A DNA stretch of 64,000 bases from Erythrobasidium yunnanense (taxonomy: Eukaryota > Basidiomycota > Cystobasidiomycetes > Erythrobasidiales > Erythrobasidiaceae), in the NCBI GenBank assembly GCA_001600175.1, contig BCJC01000002.1:2019111-2083110 (forward strand), given 5' to 3'. Made by a program: the position numbers and the translations under genes. Below the pieces are notes generated by a model that was not told the DNA's origin, ran no database searches, and saw only the letters and a list, made by a program, of their open reading frames with translations. Position 1 is the first letter of the stretch. Every line of letters starts with the position of its first letter. Shown here one piece after another: positions 1 to 11,516 of the stretch.

Positions 1-1289
1 TCGAGCATCTCCTCGTACACTGCCTTCTCGCGTTTGGTCCTGATCATGCGAGCTTTGCACGTCAACAACGAGAAGACCAAGATCATCCTGCGACCCAACA
101 AGAATACTATTACGCAACCTCATCATATCTGGCCCACGCTCAGCGATGATGAATGGGTTTCAGTCGAAGTTGCGCTGAAGGACCTCATCTTAGCCGATTA
201 TGCGAAGAGAAACTCAGTCAACACCGCCTCTCTAACATCAAGTGAGATCAGAGACATCATCTTGGGCATGGAGATTCAGGCCCCATCAGTCCAGCGTCAG
301 CAGGCTGCCGAGCTGGAGAAGAGCACCGAAGCTAGCGGTCAAATCACGGCTACACAAACCGAGACCACCAATGTCCACGGTGATCGTATCCAGGTCGTCA
401 CCACGACACAGTATGAGCAGCAGACATTCTCATCGAAGTCCGAATGGCGTAACCGGGCTCTCGCCTCTCAGAACATCGCTCTTCGTCTGCAGCACACTTA
501 TGTTACCAACGACGATGTTAAGGACGATCTGCCGACACTTGTCATGGCGAAGAACTTGCTCAAGTCGTTTGTGCAGGCGGCTGATCTACGCACACCTATC
601 ACCGCCTACCTCTATGGCCAAACTCCTCCGGACAACAAGCGTGTTGTCGAGATCAAGGCTCTTGTCGTAGTACCTCAGAAGGCCAGTCAACGCTCGATCG
701 AGCTGCCAAACGAGCTGCCTAAGCACGAAGTACTGGATGATTTACGCCTAGTCGGTGTTGTTAAGGTAAGCTTAGTTACTCAGTCCAACAATGATCTAGC
801 TGACGAGTCTTCATACAGACCGAGGTGCAAGAGGCCAATGCTTTGACACCCGAAAACGCTATCTTCTTCGGCAACATGATGGCTCAGCACGATGAGCTCG
901 ATGGACAGGCGGCCTTCATCACTATCGCCTTCACACCTGGTTCATTGTCACTGTCAGCCTACTGTCTCAGCCCGAAAGGCTTCGAGTGGGCACGCAAGGC
1001 GGATCCAAACAACCCTACAGGCTACAACCCAGCTACGATGAGCGACAGAGCTCAGCTGCTGCTCACCGATCGTATTCTTGGATCGACTTTTGCCCCTGTT
1101 GGAGGTATCTGGAATTACACTATCGGTCTTGGCGCACAGTTTACGCAGACTATGCCATACTCGGTCACTTTGGCCGGCGCGCCTCTCAGTTTCTGGAGCG
1201 CTGAGCACCGTCCAAACCACTTTGCAAGCTTCATTGCAAGTGCAGAGAATGATGAGATCGCAGCAGATCTGGACAATAACTTCGCCTAA
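1..1289 (+). CDS. PRP8: Pre-mRNA-splicing factor Prp8, C-terminal part (5' end outside window)
   Basis: Exons 1-765 and 819-1289, with a GTAAGC...CAG intron of 53 bases. Prp8 is the U5 snRNP scaffold at the spliceosome active site in the nucleus. The visible part covers the end of the RNase H-like region and the whole Jab1/MPN-like tail. Family blocks seen include ALHVNNEKTK, PHHIWPTLSDDEW, LKDLILADYAK, SEIRDIILGMEI, TATQTETTN, QTFSSKSEWR, AYLYGQTPPDN and, in the tail, FTPGSLSLSAYCLSP and HRPNHFASF. The MPN start is unusual: where most eukaryotes have GWIHTQP this protein reads GVVKTEV, and the rest of the domain is also divergent, while the HRP-x-HF tail near the C-terminus is kept. The frame is open to base 1, so the gene starts upstream. 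Identity is certain; the divergence is discussed as a finding. Confidence 0.96.
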
Positions 1290-1433
1290 AGCGAAAGGAA
1301 TTTGGCTGTCTTTTCTTACGACATGAAGTGATGTAAAATACAGATGGGATGCTACGTTCTAGTTGCTGTACAAATGAAAGAAGCTACATCTATCTATCTA
1401 TGCCATTCACATTGCCTACTGACGATCCAAGCT

Positions 1434-3674
1434 TTAGTTGCTCTTGCCCATCATCTCAAGGCGCTGCTTGCGCTCTGCCTCCAATATTTCCTTTCGCTTT
1501 GCACGCACTCCCATCCCCCACAGATTCTTGGGTAAATACGTGTCGACGAGACCCCAAAAATGTGTGTCTGCTATCTTTGGCTTCGGAAGAGCTGCTGGAT
1601 CTATGCTCTCATCCATCGGGTTGACCTTCACGCCCTTAGGTAGAGGCGGTCCTTCTTCGGCATCTTCAGGTGCGTTGAAGCCAGATAAAATCCTTTTACT
1701 AACAGTTTGAGGCTTCTCATGCTCCCATACACGCGCGTCCGCAGGAACAGGCGTATGTACAGCTGTCTTGATGTATTCGCGAGATGTTATCTCGTGTATC
1801 CTGGACAGTGCCCTCTTATACGCAAATTGCTCGTCTTGCCCAGTAAAGATGGAAAGATTGCGGAAGGCAGGCGATGCAGTCTGAGCCTCTTCCATGGCTG
1901 CTTCTACTCGAGCTTCGACTGCTCCTCCTCTGTAGCTAGATATATTCGGCCGGAAAGGCGCTTCGAGATCTTGCATAACTTCGCCCAGCATGTCAGCAGT
2001 AAGAGGGTTGTCCTCGTCCGCAAGGGCTTTTGCAGCATCTGGAAAGAAGATGTCGCCTGGAACAGATGCAGCATGGCAGATAAGGCGGCACTTGGACTCG
2101 TAAGCTGCGTCCAGAAAGGTGATGAAGCGTCTAGCCTCGTTCTTCGCGGATAGCTTGAGTTGAGGGATCTTGTCGATGACAATTGTGGGATACTGAGATG
2201 TCAAGGAGAGATAATCTGCAGGTCCCAGAGCTCTTTCGCAAAGCTCTGCGAACGTGAACCTCGCTACCTCTCCTTCGATCTGCCAAGGTACGTTGAGGGA
2301 TCGCCCGTATACCTTCAGATCCTTGCTTCCTCCCTTTCGCCCTGCTACAGCCGTATCAAGCATCTCCGAGAAGTTTGCCTGATCGGTAACCCAGGTCGTG
2401 TCGGCCGTGAGCGATGCAGCCCATTGCGGTATTTGATTGTCCAGATGCGCATCCAGAAGAGAGCTTTCTGACCGTCTATCTCGGGTTCTCCAGTCATTCT
2501 GTGAACGAAGCTCAAAGACTGGGCAGCGTTGCTGTATATGACCGATGAAAGACTGCAGGAAATGTCAGCAGAGCTTCGCACAACGATCCTGTAGACGCAC
2601 ATGGAACTGCTGTTGTTGGATGCCCTGCTGATATAGATCACTAGGAAGACGATTGCTCGTGGCTATCACCACGCCGCCTAGCCGCCAGTACCAGGTCAGC
2701 ACGCGCCGTAGAATGCCCTGTACAGCTGTGTCAGTACTGTGGTAGCAGTTTGAGGAGACCAGCTTACCGCTCCCGCTATGTCTACCAGCTGCACTTCATC
2801 AAATGCGAGCACAGTGGCATCCTTGATCATATCCAGGGCTATTTTCGCAAGCACGAACTCCTTCACTAAGGAGGGATCGCTAGATTTACGTCCACCGGCA
2901 AAGACCTGACAAATATGAGGTTAGCGAAGTACAAGACATACCCTCACGAAACGGACTGACCTGCCGCCATCCTTTGGTTAAGGCTTTCGCTTTATTTTCT
3001 TCCTTCCGACTCCAAGGGTAGCCTTGTCCGTCTCTGTTCATAGATAATTGCTGCATATTGAACTCCTCGTTGTCCAATTGCACCCTCTGCTCTTCCAGCG
3101 CTACGAAGACCTTCCGATATAGCGAAAGTAGGAAAGCATGATAGTGTATTCTCGACTTCCGCACCGGCAGAGCTTGATAGAAGAGATCCAGAAGCATAGT
3201 CTTGCCTGTTCCCACCGAGCCAGTGAGCAAAAAGCCGGTTGGCGAATCGAGGTCGTTGAGGTCATCTTCGTGCGTCAAGGCCTTTACCAGAGACTTTTCG
3301 CCGCGCAGAGAAGGGAGTATGAAGGAAGAAGGAGAAGAATCTGTATCGCTCGAGGAAGAAGCATTCCTAGCATGGGAAGGTGTCTCGAGAAGATACCGGA
3401 GTTCTTGGGATGGTTTGTAGTCGACAAGAGTTTGATGAATTCTTCGCAGCTGGATCAGAATACGATACTGCTCTTCGTCCCACTGTATGCGCCCTCTGCG
3501 AACCAGATCTTCATATAGGGCAACCGGATCAGTGACGGTGATCGAGGTGCTCGACGTGTTGGAATCGGTCGCAACGCTGAAGCGCCGGGAAGATAGAGCT
3601 CGCACAGGATGAGCTAGCTTGATGGGAACATAGGCTCGACGCAAGCAGTACGTGCAAGGCGGTATCAGCGGCAT
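1434..3674 (-). CDS. AFG1: AFG1/LACE1-type mitochondrial AAA ATPase
   Basis: Four exons, read on the minus strand: 3674-2961, 2905-2768, 2717-2601, 2552-1434; about 695 residues. Afg1 is an inner-membrane mitochondrial ATPase linked to turnover of misfolded or unassembled respiratory subunits. The N-terminus is rich in Arg, Ser and Ala with almost no acid for about 35 residues, as expected of a mitochondrial presequence. Walker A is GSVGTGKT (about residue 145) and Walker B is VLAFDEVQLVD, followed by IATSNRLPSDLYQ and the family C-terminal block with FAELCERALGPADYL and ARRFITFLDAAY. All splice phases fit and the joined frame follows the family. It is convergent with PRP8 (145 bases between stop codons). 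It is longer than bacterial ZapE relatives, mainly by a low-complexity C-terminal region after residue 520. Confidence 0.93.
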
Positions 3675-3896
3675 CGAATGATGTGGATAAAGGCAAGCCC
3701 GGCCATGGCAGCTGGTGAGCTATCGAAGTCTGTGCTGCGTCACTGCTGTTTGCGGGACTCCTCCTATATCTACAACATGACATCTTGGTGTACAATACAG
3801 AACGAATGGTGATTCTACCGGGAAAGGTAAGAACGAGTAGTCTCTGCGCAAGAAGACCATGGACGGCCTATGTGAATGACTGAACGCTTGCATACT

Positions 3897-4781
3897 CTAT
3901 ACAAGACCGTCATATAACGACAGCGCCTGATCAGAAGCGCGATCAGCTTCGGTAAATTGGATTCATATGAGCAAACCCACCTGAACGATAGTCGGGTCCT
4001 TCTTGCTGCCTTCTGCAAACTCTTCGAAGGTCAACTTGTGATCTTGGTTGTAGTCCATTGTCGTGAAGATCTTCTGTACTCTCTTTTCTGGCGTGTCCTC
4101 GTCAGGTGGTAGCTTCACCATAGCGCCGGTCATCTTGTATATGGAACTGTGCAGAAGAGTGTAAGCTTGTTCTGCGGTACCACAGGTCAATTGATATAGG
4201 CGTACGTTACAATCTGGATACCGGCCAGCCTGAATCAGCTCAATGCGTAAGGCTTGAAGAGGTTCGCAAACGCACCGCAAGCATCTCATCGTACGTGATG
4301 AAGCCATCGCCATCGATGTCATATAGCTGGAATGCCCACTTGAGCTTGTCGTCCAGGGCACCTCGGCTAGTCACGCTGAGAGCGGTGATGAACTCGCGGA
4401 AGTCGATGGTGCCGCTCTTGTCGCTGTCAAACACCTCAAACACGTAGTTTGCGAATGATGACGGGTCGCCAAATCTGTAGAATCAATGCAAGCATGTCAG
4501 GTTTGGCCGACAGAGTCCGCTCGTCTTGGAGCCTTGATCTATCGCTCAGCTTACGGGAAGAACTGGGCATAAATTTTGGTGAAGTCCTCTTTGTTGAGCT
4601 GTCCAGATGGGCAGTCTCTGCGAACGTGGTTCAGACCTAGCTCGGTCCAGCTTGGCGTTGCAGACCGGGCTCACCTAACGAAGCCCTTGTACCACTGTTT
4701 GAGCTCCTTCTTTTCGAAAGATGTAGACTTCTCTAGCTGGACGAGCTGATCTTGCGACAGCTTGCTCTGCGATTTGCCCAT
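3897..4781 (-). CDS. NCS1: Neuronal calcium sensor 1 / frequenin
   Basis: Six exons: 4781-4675, 4617-4555, 4474-4276, 4213-4206, 4146-3981, 3926-3897, giving exactly 190 residues, the usual length of NCS-1/Frq1. It is a myristoylated EF-hand protein that binds calcium and activates phosphatidylinositol 4-kinase (Pik1) at the Golgi. Seen: N-terminal MGKSQSKLS (Gly2 for myristoylation), a degenerate first EF-hand with DCPSGQL, working loops [24 protein letters not shown] and [12 protein letters not shown], and the family tail ALSLYDGLV. Exon 4 is only 8 bases (ATTGTAAC), flanked by CAG and GTACGC; it is required to read the expected IV(T)SIYKMTG between the third and fourth loops. The last exon is 30 bases. 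Conservation from first to last residue makes this one of the surest calls in the window. Confidence 0.96.
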
Positions 4782-5326
4782 GCTGGCTGATTTGTCGGGA
4801 TAGCGTAATGCAGAGGGAACGAGCGGGGCAGTCGAATTGGATGGTAACGACTTCGCAGATGTCCAGAACTCTGCGATATGCTTGAATACTACTTCTTAAC
4901 TTCGTGGTTGTGTACAGGCAAGGTGCAGAATGTACGGTACAACCAAAGCCCTCACGCAGGCTGTGCTGCTTGGTCTGAGTGATCGGTGGGAAACACGACG
5001 ACCGCGAGAAAGCACAAGCAAATGCTCTTGAAAGTGCTGTGTAGAGGTCTGCCAACAGCTAGCACCACGTACGTATGTGCGGTGACGCTGCTTGGCCTGG
5101 GAACACTACAAAAAATGGTAGTATTGAACTGGAACAACTTTACAGCAGGATATCCGATGTACGACTACGATTCAACTAATGGACTGTCAGCACTTGCTTT
5201 ACCATTTCACTACATAGGATATCGCACTTTGTCTGACGATCGACATCGGATGACTGCAGGGCATAAACTCAATTGCTCCAGCGTATCTTATGTCTTTTAA
5301 GGATAGTCAACGTAACTTGCGGCCGG
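4782..5326. promoter_or_regulatory. Intergenic stretch upstream of NCS-1
   Basis: About 545 bases between the start of NCS-1 and the stop codon of the transcription factor gene, both on the minus strand. It should hold the NCS-1 promoter and the 3' region of the factor gene. Only short chance reading frames were found, with no family motif. Confidence 0.5.
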
Positions 5327-8228
5327 TCAATAGCTCGGAGGACCTCGATAGCTGTATCCGAAATGCGAAGGGTGCGGTAGCATATCTGCGTACATGGAGG
5401 CATCATTGTTGCCGTATGACGCCGACGAATTTTGATGTTCGCCGGTAGGCAAGGAGTACGAAGGAGTGGCCTCGCGTGCTGGAAGCGTTTGCTGTTCATA
5501 CAGCGAGTGCCAAAGCTGATGTGGGCGAATGACCTGCCCAGGCGGGTAAGAAGCCTCGGCGGGTTGCATGGAATAGTTTGAATAGTCTGAGTAAGGATTG
5601 TGCTGTTGGTCTCGGGTAACAGAATGGCGGAGTGACGGTATGAACGCTTCTTGCGGAAAGTAGGGCTGATCGGCTGATGCAGGCGGTCGCTGGGCTGGCC
5701 CTTGTTGTCGATAGTCTGGACCTATTGCTGCAGCATCTGACATTCCAACTCCATTATGCAGGTGTGCAGCGATCAGCGGCGGCGCAGAATGGCCAACATC
5801 TTGCACATAGGCTGCGTGTGCTAGATCGCCCAACCTTCTTGATCCACGTTCGCTTCTTGCTCGAAGCATTGCTCGTAATGCTCCAAGAGCTATCTTGGCA
5901 TTAGGCCTAGTCAATGAGATTTCCTGCATGTACTCCTCGCACTTCTGCAAGTAGCCCATGACTTCCTGCTGTTTCTCCTGTACATTAGGCTCGTCACTGT
6001 TGTCCAGTTCGTTGAGCTCATTGAAGAAGGCGAGAGAGGCCGTACGAATAGCGTGTTGGACACCATTGATCGCTGTCTTCAGGCCTTCGGTTGACGTGCC
6101 GCGATACAGTGTCACGCAGTTGACGATCTCTTTGCTGCTGTTGTAGTAGCGCTCGCGAGGCGTGTCGCCATCTATACTTAGCTCAGAGATTGGTGAATCG
6201 TCTCTGCTCCCATTGCTGTCGGATTCTGGGGAGTGGTGGAGTAGTCGGATGAACGGCCGCTGTATGAGCGCAAGTGTTTCATGGTTGAAGAGACTAAGGA
6301 GCAGGAAGATGCTTGTCAGACCGAAGCTATGAGGGTATATTATCTGTCTGAATGACCTACTAGACGGTAATAAATCCAGGCAACAGCCCATTTCCTTTGC
6401 CATTCGCTCGGCCCAATAGTGTTTGGTTTGGAACGAGAGGAGGTAGATCACTGATAGCTTTTCTAATTCTGCGCGTTGCCTTCGCCAGAGCGAGCAAAAG
6501 TTCCTTCTTGGTCTGATGACTCTTGAAGTAGATCTCCTGACTAGCGGACGCGAAGAGGTCCGCCATATTGCATAGCACCTCTGCGGGATACAGAGCGCCC
6601 TCGCCTGTTGACATGCCTTGGCGTAACGGTGTAATCTGACCTTTTCCAAGCGATGCGAACCAGTCGAAGTCTTCGCCTTTATGATCCAGTGGCCTTGGAC
6701 AAGTAATCTTGATGCCGCTGAGGGTACTTGGTCGACCAAGGAGGGCAGCGAACTCCTTATCCACTATCCATATTGCCCAGAAGGCTCGGCTTCGGATGTG
6801 TAAGTCTTCGTCTGTCAGTACGCCTTGCGCTTTCAGGTGTCTTGCATCAATGTGTAGACCGAGATCAATAGCTTGTCGAGTGCACATGCCACTGTACAGC
6901 CAGCCGCGAACTTCGCGACCGTGCATAGCTTCTCGGCATGCCATTAGTGATAAAGCTTGTACAGTGTTGATAGTGGGACTGTCCAGCTCCTCTTCTAATA
7001 GTTCTTTGGCTTTGGCAAAGAATGTATCTCCAGCAGTAGCAGGATCGTTTGGGTCCGTTCGATAGAGGGGGTTGTCGCTATAGACGCATGCCATAGCAAG
7101 AATGGCCTTGATAAAGTGACATAAGCTAAAGGCTCGCTTCAAGCTCGTGAAGACCCTTTGACTCACGTTGAATAGAAGTGGAGTCGCGTACTTTCCGCCT
7201 CTGCATAGATGGTCTATGAAGACAGGTCGGCAGATAGCGGGGAAAATAGGATAGTGCCACATGAAATAGATATGTAGGAGGTCTTGCACGATGGACACAT
7301 CGGTCCCTGCTGGTACGCAGGTAATAGGCGGTTCCATCTCTTGCATTTTGCCGTTCGTAGAGTCATTTGCCTGCGGCGAAGGGACCGCGCTGTTGAGAGC
7401 AGTCATGCTACCGGACCCCGACGAAGTAGAGGTGTGCTTGTCGTTACTAAGTGGTGAGGAGACAGCCACAGCTTCCGAGTATGCAGCGTTTCCTAGGGCA
7501 GCGTGAGCCCTGATGCGACCGTCGGACGTTACTGAGAGCTTATCGATAAGATCTGAAAGATCGACTTCTCGAGAATCGCTCTCTTCTGCCTTTATTCGCT
7601 TCATGGTCGGGACGGATGGGTCTGATTGTTCCTTGCGCTTCTCGCCAGTGAAGGCACCTTGAGCTTCGCCAAACATGTTACGAGTAGGAGGAGATACGGA
7701 CTGACTCCCTGACTGACGCGAGGCATCCTGCATTGCTATCGACGACGTCCCCGCCCAATCTTGGACACGGGCATTTCTGCTGGCGGCAGCAGCTGAAGGT
7801 GTTGCTGCTACTGGAGATATGAGTTGGAAGGTGTTGCTGTTGGGTTCGCTCTTCCTAACAATCTCCCACTGCTCATGCATGTCCTGATCATCCTTGCAGT
7901 TTCTCAGTCTTTCGAAGAGCTGTTCGAGCTCTGCGAGCCTGGCTCTCAGGTCTTTCACGCTTTCTTTCCTTCTATCTACACCGCTGAACACACACTCAGC
8001 GTTCAAGTTTATACAATTATTGCATTTTTGAGGATGGTCGCCTGAGTCGATGACGCAGCGAGTTCGCTTTTTGCGACAGAGTTCGCACGCAGACTGAGCT
8101 ATCCTCTTGCGGCTCGCAATAGGAGCAGGGCCGGGCACAGAGCCAGAGCCAGATGGGTCGTGCTGACCGTTGCCGAGAGGCGCCTGAAAGTGGTGCTGCT
8201 GATGCGGGTAGCCAGCGTTGTGCTGCAT
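5327..8228 (-). CDS. Zn(II)2Cys6 fungal transcription factor
   Basis: Two exons: 8228-6385 and 6293-5327, about 936 residues. The N-terminus carries a binuclear zinc cluster at about residues 48-77 with the spacing C-X2-C-X6-C-X10-C-X2-C-X6-C (starts CELCRKKRTRC, ends CINLNAEC), followed by a leucine-rich coiled-coil linker (VKDLRARLAELEQLFERL). Residues about 310-620 form a fungal-specific transcription factor domain (WLYSGMCTRQAIDLGLH, RAFWAIWIVDKEFAALLGRPS). The C-terminal third is Gln/Pro/Ser/Tyr-rich, as in activation regions. It should bind CGG-type DNA half-sites as a dimer in the nucleus; target genes cannot be inferred. The intron is the weak point: the only frame-correct junction I found uses GTTGCC as donor and a good branch/acceptor (CTGAC...CTCCTTAG). 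Without it the protein would end at residue 622. Confidence 0.85.
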
Positions 8229-8776
8229 GCCGTGAACAGTTGTAGCTCTATTGTAGATGCGTTTAAAGCTTGTCGTTGTTGAATTCCCTCAGGTTCGCAA
8301 GAATTCAAGCGACAATCAGTCTGAATCTTTCGGGCAGTGGCTACAGAGTCCCTATTTCAGGGCTGCTTTAACATTATGTGTTCTCGCTCGTATCTCACAA
8401 CAGATACACAGGACACAATTTCCAATCTACAGAGCTGCCTGCAGTGGTATGAGCGACCGCGGTATTCCAGCAGCTGAATTGGCCATATGTACATCCTTCT
8501 CAGCGTAACAAGGGTTCAGTGTATCGCACTTACATAAGCTCTAATTAGTATGTCTGTTGTCTTCACCAACTTGGGATCCCTGCCTATATTCGTGTAGAGC
8601 CGGCTCAGCGAAGTGATCGTCGCAACCTAGTCGCGCACATAGCAGTGATTAGGAAGAAGCAGATATACTTTAGGATTGATTGCGTGCTGTATCAAGCGGT
8701 GCCATCGTCGACGACGGCACTCAGCTTCAGCATCTTACATCTTTCAGCTCCCGCCTATGGCCTTCTCTTGCACCTC
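8229..8776. promoter_or_regulatory. Divergent promoter region between the Zn2Cys6 factor and KEX1
   Basis: About 550 bases between two genes that point away from each other. It must hold both promoters and probably the missing first coding segment of KEX1. A short open frame starts with ATG at 8550 and ends at a TAG after 15 codons; its relation to KEX1 is unclear. Confidence 0.5.
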
Positions 8777-11377
8777 ATGCACGGTAGTGAATCGCTCGTG
8801 TCGCTCATACAGCGAGCCCAGCAAGAGGGGTCCAGCTCCAGCTGTGCTTCCAGCTCGAGAAGCAGAGCCTTGACCAGCAGAGATGGTATTGACCAGACGC
8901 AGTATACAGCAGCGTCGTTCTATGTACCGCGACTGCCTTTCCAGCCTCAAGATGTCCAGCTTCCAATCATGTACAGCGGGCACCTTCCAGCGTCGTATTC
9001 CTTGCGAGATGGTCCCAAAGCAGCAAAAGACGCCCAATCTGATGCCCACCTCTTCTGGCTCCTCGTCAAGGCAAAGCACATCGCAGACCGTCAGAAGCTT
9101 GTCATATGGTTTAACGGAGGTACGCTTGTGCTCTTCCAGGCTACAGAAGGTTGTGGGAAGAAAGAGAGCCTGACCTTGGCGCAGGTCCAGGATGCTCCTC
9201 GTTCGACGGCGCTATGCTCGAGATCGGTCCAGTACTGGTACATGGACAGGGTCGCAATACAACACTAGTCGACAATCCAGGTCGATGGAATGAGTACGCG
9301 AATATACTCTTTATCGACCAGCCTGCCGGAACAGGCTATAGGTAAGCTTTTGCAGAACCAGACGTTTATGTATCAATGGTTGACCATCTATATCCAGCTA
9401 TATCAACACAGGCCCGGCAGTGACGGAGCTGGGTCCCGTATGTCGCGCTACCTTGAGCCTCGCGTCCAAAGAGCTTACCATAAAACGTTATGCTACAGGC
9501 TGCAGACCAGATAGTACATTTTCTCGACAACTTCTACTCCATCTTCCCCGAATATTCCAAGCTTGACGTAAGGCAAGCTGTCTTTCTTGCGAAATCGAGG
9601 TTTCTGATACTTTAAATCGTAGACTTATATAGCTGGCGAGTCTTACGCAGGCACAACTATACCATATTTAGCTCGAGCCATCCAAAATTCTGCTATTGTA
9701 ACGACACCGCTCAAAGGCCTCCTGATAGGCAATGGCTGGTTCTCTCCGAAGGTGCAGTATCCCGCATATGTGCAATACGGGGAAGAGCGAGGCTTCTTCA
9801 AGAAGAACAATAATGCAGTGAAGAGTGCTCGCAGAGTGCTGGAAGAGTGTAATGCCACCCTAGCTACGAAGCAAGGCGATCATGTATTGGTCGGGATTTG
9901 TGAAAATCTGATAGGAGCCGTCATGGAGGTAGCCAAGACTGCGTAAGTCGTGTGCAAAGCCAGACTATTGCATGACGACTGAAAGAGACGTCTAGGACAT
10001 CCGACAAAGATGGATGTCTGGCATCCTACGATGTTCGGAGGCGGTTTGAAAACTGCGGGGAATACCCTGCAGGCATACATGCTGCGAAACCGTATCTTCA
10101 AGTAAGCTTTCATCGTATTCTTAGTCGGCTTGTCTTACCTATGCATTGTGTACGCAGCGGGAGAATGTCAAAGCCGCTTACCATGCTCAAAACAAGTTTG
10201 GAAGATGGGAGCAATGCAATGTAAGACTTCCCCACGTCACTCATCACTCTTCTGACAAGTTATGCTGCAGAATACTGTAGGGAACCAAATGTGGAGTCCG
10301 TTGTCTCGACCTTCAGTAGAGCTTCTGCCAGATCTGCTTGAGACTATTCCCATGCTCTTCTTTGCGGGTGACGTAAGTGGTCATACATATCGCAAGAAGT
10401 TCCTGCGCTCATCCGCGATGTTTGTGACCCTTTAGGCCGACCTGATGTGTAATTGGGTTGGAATCGAGAAGACGCTGGAGCAGATGACATGGAGAGGTCA
10501 GACAGGCTTTGGGAATGTCACTGAAGACGAATGGTACGTCAACGGTACCCTAGCGGGAAGCTGGCGGACAGCACGTAATATGACCTGGGTGAAGGTGTTC
10601 GAGGCAGGCCACATGGTGAGTAGACTACTACTTGCCGCAGAGGCTCGAAGCTGATACATCCATTGATAACACTAGGTCCCGATAGACAAGCCCTACGAGG
10701 CTCACGACATTCTCCTCCGCTTCATTGGTGTCGAAACGCTCGCTGCAGCAGGCGATCCATCACGCATACCTTCTCGCATTGGAGCTTCGAAGCATGAAGA
10801 GGCCGTGATAGGCAAGGTCGCTCCGGACGGAGGCACCCTTCCAGCTGTTATCTCTCAGCAAGAAAAGGCGGCCGCGGCAGCCTCAGCAAGCGCAGCCGCA
10901 GCCGTCGACTATGCTGATTCGGAAGGCCAGCCTATCGACAAGGAAAGAGAGCTTCTCTATGGCCCACGAAGATCTGCAGTCTTGCTGCTCATCATACTGT
11001 CGATAAGCGTAGGCTTGTACGGACTGCTGCGTTGGCGCGCAAGCAAGAGGCGGAGTAAAGGCTGGTCGTCAGCGACGAACGGAAAGCATGCTCTGCTACC
11101 CTCTCATGGCTCGCGGAGCAGCCTGAATAGCCGATGGAAGCGACCTAGCAGCGAAGCTTCGCCCATTTCCATGGCGAACAGGGACAGAAGAGCTCGCGCA
11201 GACTCAGAATTCGGCCCACCGTCAGAGAACACTTTCTTGAAGAGGATAGAGGAGTATGAAGAGCAAGATCACGACGACGATGGAATGGAGGAAGTTGCGA
11301 AACAAGCATTTGCATTAGGGGATGATGAACCTGCCAATACATGGGATGGAATGTCTTCACCAAGACGTAAATTGTAG
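8777..11377 (+). CDS. KEX1: Kex1-type serine carboxypeptidase of the Golgi
   Basis: Ten exons: 8777?-9119, 9185-9341, 9398-9437, 9499-9567, 9623-9942, 9996-10101, 10158-10220, 10271-10372, 10436-10615, 10676-11377. Kex1 trims C-terminal Lys/Arg from peptides already cut by Kex2 in the late Golgi. The catalytic triad is visible: Ser in GESYAG, Asp in FAGDADLMC and His in EAGHMVP; the oxyanion block NGGPGCSSFDGA is rebuilt across the first intron. A single transmembrane helix (SAVLLLIILSISVGLYGLL) followed by a basic and then acidic tail separates Kex1 from vacuolar carboxypeptidase Y. The start is not settled: 8777 is the first in-frame ATG, but the hydrophobic stretch that looks like the signal peptide lies just upstream in the same frame without an ATG. 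An upstream coding exon is likely. Confidence 0.9.
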
Positions 11378-11516
11378 CGTCCTTCTTGCTATCTTATTCG
11401 TACATGTTGTTGACAAAAAGTGGGTCCCTGCCTCCCCCGGCGGAGACCACGGTTCGGCAAAGTGCGTGCCTTCGTACAGGCCTTCTTCTCTGTCTTTCTG
11501 CATCCAATTTGCTATC

